NCBI GenBank assembly: GCA_036850595.1
Contig: CM072168.1
Coordinates: 14,561,982-14,625,981 of the forward strand
Origin: Rhyacichthys aspro
Taxonomy: Eukaryota; Chordata; Actinopteri; Gobiiformes; Rhyacichthyidae
Reading direction: 5' to 3'
Length of the DNA: 64,000 nucleotides
Each line of letters opens with the position of its first letter. Within the stretch, counting starts at the first letter, position 1. Under the pieces are notes generated by a model that was not told the DNA's origin, did not search any database, and saw only the letters and a list, made by a program, of their open reading frames with translations. Position numbers and translations under genes: made by a program. Shown here piece after piece: positions 12,601-21,900 of the stretch.

Positions 12601-15119
12601 ATAAATACTGTCATATGCCATGCAGAGGATTTACTTCTTTGTTCACCTCTGATTTTGTACTTTTTAATGACAATTTTCACTGTCATTAGTTCAAAGATGG
12701 ACATTTTTTGGACTTTTGTTTCTCATCCTTTTTTTTTTTTAATTTTCTTTACCCTCTTCTTCCTCTTTCAGTCTGTGTGTCCAGATTTCCCTGCAGTTCT
12801 TCTCCTTGTGTCTGTCTTGTTTGTAGATGTAGGGGATGAGGAGGAGGCGGGCCCTCTCCGCCGCTTCCAAAATTCTCGGGAGAGGTGCAAGTTCCTCGCC
12901 CCCTCCATCTCAGTTTCCGTGCCCGAGGACGACCCCTACCACTCCGACGAGGAGTACTATGAGCACCCCTTGTTCAGCCCAGAGTGGACGCACTCGGGCT
13001 CTCGCCCCACTGGGCAAGCCGTGGCCTTTAGACAGATTGAAGGTGAACCACGCATGGTTCCTCTGTGCCATTTCCCCTCCATCTCCTCTCTTTCTTATCA
13101 TGATCTTTCTAACAATTTTTCTCCTTCCTCTGTGATTTGACTTTCCCCTTAATCATTCCGTCCTTCCATCTCTCCGTCCGTCAGTTCGTCTTTTTCGTCT
13201 TTTCGTCCGTCTGTTTGTGGCCTTGTGTGTCCTTGTGGTGTTTGTTTGCTCAAAACCTGAGCAAGTTCATGTTTGTCACCTTTCCTTTTTGATTTACTTC
13301 ACTTAAAGTCATTGCTCCCTGTGGCTGCCAAGCAGTTTACACACAATCCACATTCTCACCTATCACTGATATCCCCTTAGCAAAGGTTAATTTTATTTAC
13401 TGTGTGGACACAATATATTGTTCCTTATATTATCATGGCCCATAATGTTAAAATTAAAAACCTAAGATCACATTTACCTCAGCGATATCAAACATGATCC
13501 TTATGCAAATGGTCCTCAGTAAACCTGCTCATTCCAAAGCAATTTCCAATGTTAAAAGTTATGACTAGTTTGACATGCTCAGGTATTTTACATTAGTGAC
13601 TTTCAGCTCCACAAACCCATACATCCTACAACTTGATTGAACTCATTAACAGAATTTAATGTCCTTCTCCATTATATCCATAAACCAGTTGATGGACTGG
13701 TTGTCTGATGTGCCTTTGTATAGCCATAAGCAAGGCAATAAAGCCATGTATTGCTGCAATCTGCAAGTTGAAGTAAACATAGCATACAAAAATATTTAAA
13801 GGTAGATTATGTTGTAATAAATTCTAATCAAACTGAACATACATTGCTGTCCTGTGCACACTTTCAGCTTAAAGTAAAATACCAAACCTTGACTATGTCA
13901 CAGTCTGAACTTGAGGCTGTGCTGTGAAGAAGTTTTCATTGTGCTCATATGCATCTCTCCTGTTTTTTTCTTGAGCACCAGGAAGAAACATTTTCTGATC
14001 TCATTCACACACGCTCTATATTAGTAAATTTCCGTTCAAAGGGTAAAGTTAACACAAGCATGAACCTAAAATGATAAGGCACTCACAGGTTTTAAATACA
14101 AATGTGAACAAACATTTGGGATCCACTTCCCCTAGAGCTGAAAGTATCCCATCATAAGTTGTGTTGTCACATAACCCAAGTCTGTGTTGCCTTTAGTCTT
14201 AATGTGTCCCCCTCTCATCCTGTTTTTGAGAAGAAGAGACCATGGAGGCTCTTACAGCTGAATACGAGGATGAGGAGGATGTGGAAGATGAGGAGGAGAG
14301 TGCAGAGGCACCAGAGTCCGAGCCTGCTCTTGATGAGCAGCAGTGGAGTGGGGACGAACCCGAACTGGACAGCCCCCAGGCTGAGCCCTTAGAGCAGGGA
14401 GAGGCCTTAGATGAGGCCCAGGACCTAGCCCTGGAGCCGGATGTCGAGCTGGATGTGGTAGCAGCTAGTGCTGCTTCAGAAAGCTCTAAGGACATAGAGG
14501 AGGAGGAGGAGGAGGAAGCAGAGGGTGAGGAGAGCCTTGAGACAGGTGTGTCCTGCCCTCTGCTCTCCCTGCCTGCATGTTACTGCATTGCCTACTATAA
14601 GAACATAGTTGTTTCTGAAAAAGCATATAACACAAGCAAGGTGGAATGGCAAGTAATCTTCCTTGCGCTCTGCTGCGGCTGTAGGCAACACAGGCTTGTT
14701 GGTGAAATGAGTCATATTCTTTTCCCTTAACCTGGTTTTCCTGTGTGTTTTCCTCTGCGCTTTGAATTTTCTTTTCTTGCTATGGTTTTCGGGCTGGCCA
14801 TTTTGTATCGATGAAGTGAGGTGTTGCTGAACACCAGTGGCTTTTGCCAGCAGCTATAAGCTTACAGGTGTCTCATGTAATCATATGGCTTGGTGCTGGC
14901 ATGTGGGTGTTACACAGTTAGACTAAGCTAAACATGGATCATTCATATTACTATTTTACTGTTTTGACTATTTACAAGGGATTTGGCTGACTCATGTTTA
15001 GTGTGATCATGTCTTGTCCTCTACACAAACTTCAGTTGTATATGTCTTAATGCTTATTTGGCATTTCTATGTCATTCTTTACTTTACTAATATGGTTAAT
15101 ATTTATATTTATTTATTTA

Positions 15120-15166
<47 letters not shown>

Positions 15167-16513
15167 AGATTAACCAACCAGTTATTTAAAATGTAATCCA
15201 GACTTGTCCATTTCAAAAGAATGGCAAAAATGCTGTTGATATGTTTTGTTTATAGTTGCATGGATGTTTATATGAATCATATTGCTTGGTTCCCATCACT
15301 CAGTCTCTTCATGCTGGTTCGTCACATCCATACGTGTTGACATCCATTTGTGACTTGGTGGACCCCATAATCTCGTCGTTCTTCTTCCGCGATGGCCATA
15401 TCATTGTGCTGTAAGTTTCTAAAGAGAGCTTTGCCTGTTTCTGTGATAGTAGCTTTATGCAGTCCTGGCTAACAGAAATTGGCTAATAGTTGCAGCATGC
15501 TAGTTTTATACTGTAGTGTATTTCTTTTCTGCAAAAACAGCCAACTTACAGATCTCTTTTCAGCCTTGAAGATGGACTCTGACAAACAGGTCGTCGAGAA
15601 AAGCGGTTCCGTGAGCCCAGACAGCATTGGATCAGAGAGCGGGCCAGAAGAGGTTTATGAGCCCCAGATGCACGAGTTCTTTGCAGGTGAACGAGTTGTG
15701 CCAGCCCCACTATGGACATGCCAGCCTTCGTAACACCGAATGTCTCAAACAAAGCCAAAGAATGTGCCAGGTCTCTCACTCTTCAGCCCACATATGGTGA
15801 ACCAATCACAGTGACTGAAAAACAGCCATCTGTAGAAGTGGTGGAGTTTAGTACCTTTGTTGCTCCTACAGATTTCTCTTCAATAGGGTCAAAGTCCAGG
15901 GAGGAGATGCAAAAGATAGATCTGGCATGTCAGCTTATTTTGAAACATCAGCCATTGAAGTTGATGATTCACCTCAATTTAAGGCTGAGGGCTACTATGA
16001 GCTGAGCAGAGCTGGTGAGGAGAAACAAACAGCTGATTCCACGTCTCAGGATATTGGCTACAGCACACTTGCTGACGTCCACGATAAACCAGACACCAAG
16101 ACAGGTACAACAGAGGACACAAAAGTGTTTACAGTGCCTGACAGGAGTAATGAATGCAGACTTTCTCCTGGTAAACTGGCCCTAGAGCAGAGAAGCTACT
16201 CACTTAATATCACTATTGGTACAATGGATCCAAGTGGCCAAGGCAGACATAAAATCTTCTCCCCTCTTTTTAGTATTGTTTTGTCTTACACAGGTGGGGG
16301 TCTAGGTGAGTCAGCAGACTACCTCCCAGTTACTACTCCTTCTGTGGAAAAGGTACCAACATTCCCACCCATCATTCTGGAAACTGCATCTTCTGTTACA
16401 TCAGAGTCTTCATCACCACCAAAAAACACTGAAACTGACTCCAAATCCAGCCCTGAACCACAGTCCCCAGAATCACCAAAACCATCTAAGACCAGTCCCA
16501 AAAATGGTACAGT
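6401..16513 (+). CDS. map2: microtubule-associated protein 2, N-terminal part (split gene, 5' portion)
   Basis: MAP2 binds and bundles microtubules in neuronal dendrites and anchors protein kinase A through its N-terminus. Coding blocks are 6401-6611, 10816-10905, 11138-11212, 12827-13042, 14231-14545 and 15564-16513; all internal junctions are GT-AG and phase 1. The ATG at 6401 has A at -3 and G at +4. Family landmarks in order are MADSRQPEDG, ENGFNGDLT, the RII-binding helix, the PPSPPPSP motif, and in the large exon GMSAYFETSA, YYELS, GYSTLA, ALEQRSYSLN and DYLPVTTP. The last block needs two missing bases (near 15705 and 15911) to stay open. It stops at the N gap in the middle of the exon. 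The rest of the gene is on the opposite strand at 53247-64000, so this model is an artificially truncated half. About 620 residues are present. Confidence 0.9.
6850..7045 (+). repeat. teleost interspersed repeat, 3' tail
   Basis: Intronic. The end reads GAAGCCCTTTGAGGCAATTG, then a GATACTGGGCTATACAAATA stretch and an AAATTGAAATTG tail. This ending is characteristic of a very abundant fish retroposon tail. The left boundary is approximate and the family is not assigned. Confidence 0.6.
9087..9197 (+). other. candidate alternative noncoding or stop-containing exon in map2 intron
   Basis: A pyrimidine-rich acceptor (CTCTCGATCCCGCAG) and a near-consensus donor (AGAG/GTAAGA) bracket 111 bases. 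In the frame of the preceding exon a TAA comes after a few codons, so inclusion would either truncate the protein or mark an alternative 5' UTR exon. The evidence is splice signals only. Confidence 0.2.
10816..10905 (+). CDS. map2: map2 exon encoding PKA RII-anchoring helix
   Basis: Ninety bases, phase 1 at both ends. The product carries EQVSARIVQEVTAEAVAVL followed by KGEQE, almost identical to the mammalian MAP2 amphipathic helix that binds the RII subunit of cAMP-dependent protein kinase. This exon alone fixes the gene as MAP2 and not MAP4 or tau. Confidence 0.93.
11138..11212 (+). CDS. map2: map2 exon with PPSPPPSP motif
   Basis: Seventy-five bases, phase 1 at both ends, encoding VEDTTNLPPSPPPSPAAEH and then FGPLEQ. 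Mammalian MAP2 has TANLPPSPPPSPASEQ at the same place. In the short embryonic MAP2c form this exon is spliced directly to the C-terminal exons. Confidence 0.92.
12827..13042 (+). CDS. map2: map2 exon with DDPYHSDEEYYEHPLF block
   Basis: 216 bases after the acceptor TTTGTAG, phase 1 at both ends, donor GAAG/GTGAAC. The product is acidic and tyrosine-rich, with RERCKFLAPSISVSVPEDD and DEEYYEHPLFSPEWT. Codon periodicity and matching phases support it as coding. I cannot place this segment confidently in mammalian MAP2 from memory; it may be an alternatively spliced or fish-type exon. Confidence 0.78.
14231..14545 (+). CDS. map2: map2 acidic exon
   Basis: 315 bases, phase 1 at both ends, donor ACAG/GTGTGT. 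The product is extremely rich in Glu and Asp (runs such as EDEEDVEDEEES and EEEEEEEAEGEE), as expected of the acidic projection domain that extends away from the microtubule. The acceptor could be any of three AG sites three bases apart (14230, 14233, 14236); all keep the frame, and the first follows the best pyrimidine tract. Confidence 0.75.
15121..15166. repeat. (ACT)n microsatellite
   Basis: Fifteen perfect ACT trinucleotides inside a map2 intron, preceded by an ATTT-rich stretch. Confidence 0.95.
15564..16513 (+). CDS. map2: map2 large projection-domain exon, 5' part, with two frameshifts
   Basis: The exon starts after TTTTCAG and reads ALKMDSDKQVVEKSGSV through EPQMHEFFAGERVVPAP. The frame then ends in a stop (TAA at 15731) while the -1 frame carries MDMPAFVTPNV onward. 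A second switch near 15911 leads to DRSGMSAYFETSA, matching the mammalian DKSGMSKYFETSA. The third frame stays open to the gap, ending SPKNGTV. Each switch falls at a four-base homopolymer and each is cured by one extra base, so sequence error is more likely than a broken gene. The exon is cut by the 100-N run and continues on the minus strand at 64000-62317. Confidence 0.85.
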
Positions 16514-16613
16514 NNNNNNNNNNNNNNNNNNNNNNNNNNNNNNNNNNNNNNNNNNNNNNNNNNNNNNNNNNNNNNNNNNNNNNNNNNNNNNNNNNNNNNN
16601 NNNNNNNNNNNNN
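16514..16613. other. assembly gap of exactly 100 N
   Basis: One hundred consecutive N, the usual placeholder for a gap of unknown size between contigs. It interrupts the map2 projection exon on its left and begins inside the last cps1 intron on its right, so two unrelated genes on opposite strands are truncated at the same point. Confidence 0.98.
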
Positions 16614-16650
16614 TTTTTTATGTTTTCTTGACAGTGTTTTACCTACTTAC

Positions 16651-18956
16651 CTGGTAGTTGGTAATGAGAGGAACACCATGATCTACAGCCATTCGGCGGA
16701 TGCGGAAGTTGTCCTTTATTTGACGGGTGTTGTTGTTGGGCAGGTTGACCACAAGATCAATATGACCTTCACTTATAAGTCTTAAGAGACAAAAAGAAAC
16801 AAAAAGATGAATAATGAATAAACATTGTATTAACACATTCCTGAATTAATTAAAAAAATAAGAAAGGACAGCATATAGTTATGTATATTTATAAACTTTC
16901 TGCTATTGCACACACATAAAGACACATTATTTTATTCTAGGGCCCTTTGATATTGAGCACAAAATTAGTGCTGAATTTTAATGGAAAAATATGGAGGACT
17001 GTCAACACTGTCCACAAAGGTCATGTTCCTCTCTATGAAAAGGTGGCCTCTGCACCACAGCTGATGCCATCTGCCTAGTGTATTTATGTGTGAGTTGTCT
17101 GGGGGTAGACCGATTCAATTCCTGTTACATCCTCATCTTCCCCAGTTTGTACTAAACATAAGGCCCAGATGGCTTCACTGAAGCACAATCATGACTTGTT
17201 TTTGGAACGGTTGTCTGAAAAAGTACATTCACTATCAGTCTGCTCAAGTTACTTCTGTGAACATTTTTACTGAAGAGGTATTTCATGGTCTTTTGAAATG
17301 TTGCTGTAACACTCACCTCACCATACTATGGTTCAACAAATATAATTATTTAAGATTTATAATGAGTAACCTCTGAATACTCGGCAAGCTTAACACTTCT
17401 CCTTTATCACTTGGCCAAGCGACTGGAGTGGCAGGTACGTCGTTAGCACACAACCAGGCAGAGGTGGCTTCAGTGGCATAGAGCTGGAAAAAAAATAAAT
17501 AAATAAACAACTACAAAACAATTTAGTGAACTTTGTTAAGGTAGGCGCACAATACCTTGAATCCTTCCTCTTTGAGCTGGTGAGCTGTAGCCAGGAAATT
17601 AGGTCGAAAAGAATGCTAAAGTAGCAAAATAGAAAGATAAATGCAGAAGAAGAATTGATCACTTGCCCTCAACTAATCATTAAATTCCTTTAATAACAAA
17701 TTGTTTCCCCTTTAAATTCTAAAATTGCAGAAATAAGGGCTATAAAATCAATAAATATGTTAATCATTGATACTGTTGATTTTTGCGATCAGATGTTAAA
17801 ATCAGCTCCAGATTGGTTGCAAAAAATGCAACAAATTGATTGAAGAGATTGAAACAGTTCAGGAGCTGTCACTGTGGTGCTGATCTAAACTATACATTTA
17901 ATGTCAATTATGCCTTGAATCTGAAGAGACTGGACAGAAACAAATATTCAAATATATTCACAATACCAGAACATCTTTATCAACCAAAGTCATTTTTCAC
18001 TTTCTCTCAGAACTACAGCTCCTTTACTTTTGAGCCTTTTTCTCTGGGTTTTTTTAACACAAGTTTAAACCTCTCCTTCTGGTTGTCAAAAGTACTTGGG
18101 GAACACAGTGGTGTGTGTCTTGTAGGTGTCGCCCCAAAGTGCTGCTGTTTGTCAGTCATGTTGTAGTAGTGCGTAGTGACCCTGGACACTTGCCTTGAAG
18201 TGGCCCTATTCCCCTAGAGCACTAATTACACAGCTAGCGTCAGGGAGATTTGTTAATGCTAGATTAGTCCACTTGCAGTTTGGCAACCCAGTGTGTCAGC
18301 AGCACTTATGTATTCCAACTCTTGTCCTGTGGTGTCATTAATTATTTCATTGCCGCAGCTTGGAATTGTGCTTTAAAGCAGATTAAAAAAATATGGGAAA
18401 ATGTTTTAGTTTTTTATTTCTCTCACTTGAAAAAGTATAATAACTCTTCTTTTAGTCATATTAGACTCAAATCAAATATAATTTTAGAGACACTGCATTT
18501 CTTTTGTCTCATGCTTTTACTCAACACTAGTGTGCTTTACACACAGATAAAGCACACAAAAGCTGGGACTAGCTCAGACAGCACACATTCAGTGTCATGA
18601 GGTAGGAGGCCCCTAAAGAAAAAAACAGAAGGAAAGAAGACTTCCAGATGGATGCAGTCTTACCTGAATCCCAATCAGAATGCCCTTCTGTGGCAGTTTG
18701 AAACCTGTGGAGAGCATAGCCTTGAGGAAGGCTGAATAAATGTTTGGTCCAAAACAAGCAACCTGCAACAAAACATGCAAATGGACATTCATGAGCAGCG
18801 CTTGTCAGTGATTTTTTTTTTAATGAACTAAGGAGCACCACAGTTTCAATATTAATAAAACTTTAACTGAAAGCTTCTTACTTCTCCAGTGGAGGCCATT
18901 TCACAGCGAAGCACTGGGTCAGCATCACGCAGCCGTGGCCAGGAGAACATGGGCGC
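16651..18956 (-). CDS. cps1: cps1 exons 33-37: end of second synthetase and N-acetylglutamate-binding domain
   Basis: Exons 18882-18956, 18664-18762, 17556-17615, 17371-17483 and 16651-16780 (residues 1311-1469). Residues reported as N-acetylglutamate contacts in human CPS1 appear at the corresponding positions, offset by one: Thr1392 and Thr1395 in ATEATSAW, Trp1411 in VAWPS, Asn1438 and Asn1441 in NLPNNN, Asn1450 in KDNFRIRR. The activator site therefore looks intact. The last exon ends LITNYQ/GTAAGT; the expected C-terminal continuation (VTKLFAE-like in human) is missing because the contig begins 37 bases further on. Confidence 0.93.
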
Positions 18957-21900
18957 CTGGTGAAGAAAGTCAGTGCAGTAAGTGTTTCTATAATGTAATA
19001 AGCCTGAACATAGTATGGTAATGAAAATAAAAAATACAATTCCCATGACAAACTGAAAAATTCACATTATTAAGTCCTGCATTGGAATAATTTCAGGCAC
19101 TAATGATTCTGCTGCCACCTAGGGAGGACTGAAAAATTCCTTCAACTCCTTCAAGTCAACCACGCCAAGAGCAACTTTTATTTAAAAAAAAAAGATAACA
19201 TATTATAGGTTTGATAGCTACTTGTTTGATTAATCATTTTGTGTCATGACGACTGTTTTGTATTCTCGAGAGACAGTATGGCATTGAATATTGAAAAAAA
19301 ATGATAGTGACAAAGAAGTACAATGACTACTGCCAACTTCAGCGAAAATGGTTCTGGTGTTGTCAAAAAATGAGAGTTCTGTGTGTTTCACAAAGACAAG
19401 AACTTTGGTGGCCTGAATAAGAGAGCATCACGAGGGGTAGCCTGAAGCAGTGAGAGAAAGGAAGGAGATAAAAAGGTCAAGTAAGGTGAGGAAAAACTGA
19501 GACGGGAAGAGTGATGTGAAAGTAAATGAAAGAAGAGATGGAATAAAAAAAAGGTGGACGATACAAGAGAAAGCTGAATAAAAAGAAAACCCATAAATAA
19601 AGCATTATAAGCAGAGAACAATAGCCTGTAGTTGCGGTGTTACATACAAATTAACAACACTGTGGCGCCACGTGGGACGGCATTCTTATTTCTCTATTTA
19701 AAAGCAGACCAGCTGCATTACCTTGAAAAGAAGTGTTGGTTTGGAGCAGTGTAGCTTTGGCTGGTGCATACACACACATACAGAGGCCACTAGGGGGGAT
19801 TCATCCTTGAAGCAGGCTATCTAATCAGCTGAATGTAATGTTAGCATACTAATGTAAGAGGTGACGAGGAGAAGGGAATCAGACAGACCGGGAACCAGTT
19901 CATGTCTTATCACAGCTATTTCAAAGAGTCAGACAAAGACAGAGCTGCGCTGAGATAAAGTGGCAGATTATAACCCAGAATAAAAATGTATTTGACAGAG
20001 AGACACATACAGAAAAGGAATAGCAGCTTAAGAAAACCTAATAGTACAATAAAATAGACAAGAAATGGCAATAAAATGAACAGTGATAAGAAAAAATATG
20101 GGACCAAAAGATTACATTTTGCCAGTTTGGTTTTGTAAATGATGAAATTAAAGAAGACACAGAAGTGTTTCAAATGCAAACTGCAACTATTGAACCCAAA
20201 CAATATGCTTCTCTTTCAGATAATTCAATTCAACGGTGAAAGTAAAAACAGAACAAAAGCAATATCAATATTAACACACTTGAAAGATTTATGAATGATT
20301 TAAGAACTATGTCCACTTGTGTATGTGTATTTGTTTAATAGATGTTTTTCCAGAGCAAGATTCATATTTTTTTCTCAAGCACGTTACCATGGCCGTCTTT
20401 ATTGTTTAAATCAATACAATGGTTATCATGTGCCTATTCATAATATAAACAAATGGAGCTGTTGAAAGTCTGTCCCATGGCAGGGGTTTTCAAAAGGATG
20501 CCTTTTCCATGACCTACAACCCTGTTTGCCTGTGTTTGTTTTTTTCCAGAGATACCCAACTCTGCTAGGAGCGAACATAAAATAAACTGCACTTAGACAT
20601 GTATTAAAAAGAAAAAATGGTTTCATTAATAATCCTGTGTTCTCCAACAAAATGCTGCATATACTGGAAAACATGACTATGACAACGACCAAGGCACTGT
20701 GTCCTTATCCTTCCAACATAAACATTTACCTTCCAGTCTACACACCGCCCATGCCTCAGACATGAACAATGTTATCTTTGGGGGCCAGCTGAGCTCAGGC
20801 GAAGAAGGATGAGCGTCAATATTCTGCTGAAATGTCTTTCTTTAGACATAAAGTAAGTTTGATCCACAGAACCTTATTGCTCCATGCCACCTGTACAGTG
20901 GGTTGAGACAAAGAGAGAATTGGAAAAGACCAGCTACATTAGGTCACCGTGGCAATTTAGTAACATTTTGATTGTCTTTTAGCTGTAAATTAAAGCCACC
21001 AATGCACAATGGAAAAAGCAAAAAGAAAGAATATAAATCCTTACTGGAGTCACTGCTTTGTGTCATTTTTAACAAAAGTCCTAAGTGCATGTCTTTGTAG
21101 ACACAAACCAAATCATCTTATGAGAGGATGAGATGGATAAGTCTCTGTGGGGTTATGTCTTGTGATGATATATTAAGGACAGTGAAGTTGAGAGTGAGTG
21201 GAGACGGTAATGTGACAGCACACACTTCAGGCTACAAGCAATGGATATCTTCCCAAATTACTGAGTGTTTACAGTTGAGGCCTGATACTGCAAGGATGTG
21301 TTTAAGATGATAAGAAATTAGCTCTCTTCATCAAACATTCAACCTGTGTTGTAACGGGGGATTGAGAGACACCTACATCTGACCGGAGGTGTGAAGTTTA
21401 AAGCCTGGTGCTTGGAGTATTGAGCGCTGATTAATATTCGTCACCACTGTGCAGGGTAGAAATTGAAAACTTTAGGTGGTGGGGAGAGTGGGGGATTATA
21501 CCTGCGTGACTGGCTCCAAACTACAGCCATTGTTATAGCAGCTCTGTTGTAATTAGAAGGAGAAATAAATGGCTTTCAAACAGCTGGCGACATGTAAACT
21601 CTCTCATATGGTACCTTAAAATTAAGCCTCCCAGTCAGTATAAGAATGAGCCTGCTCCCACCTCCCATCATGCTCTGGGATAGAGTTAAGCAGTAATTGG
21701 TGTCTTTGTAACACAATCCAATAGAATCTGCAAAAGTGAAACTTGTAGCACCTATTAACATATCAAACTGTATGTGTGAAACTCTTTACAAAGGAAATTT
21801 TAGGCTGCAATGAATACATCCTATTGTAAGCCTGCACCAGACATGGTTATTACATAGGTTTTGGCTTTGTGTGTCCTTTAATAATGTGCTGCTCAAATTT

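Larger units (their letters stand above)
10906..15563 (+). other. map2: map2 5' introns
   Basis: Introns 10906-11137, 11213-12826, 13043-14230 and 14546-15563. They hold chance open frames and the (ACT)n repeat at 15121-15166, and nothing else recognisable. Confidence 0.75.

Noticed and set aside
14199..14495. Minus-strand Ser/Ala-rich open frame
   Set aside because: Shadow of the acidic map2 exon on the plus strand.
15687..15724. A 38-base intron in map2 to explain the first frame change
   Set aside because: Too short for a vertebrate spliceosomal intron and without a pyrimidine tract.
16514..16613. A true biological inversion with a breakpoint inside map2
   Set aside because: The break falls exactly on a 100-N placeholder and cuts two conserved genes at once. 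Both map2 halves remain well conserved, so a natural disruption is much less likely than a contig placed in reverse.
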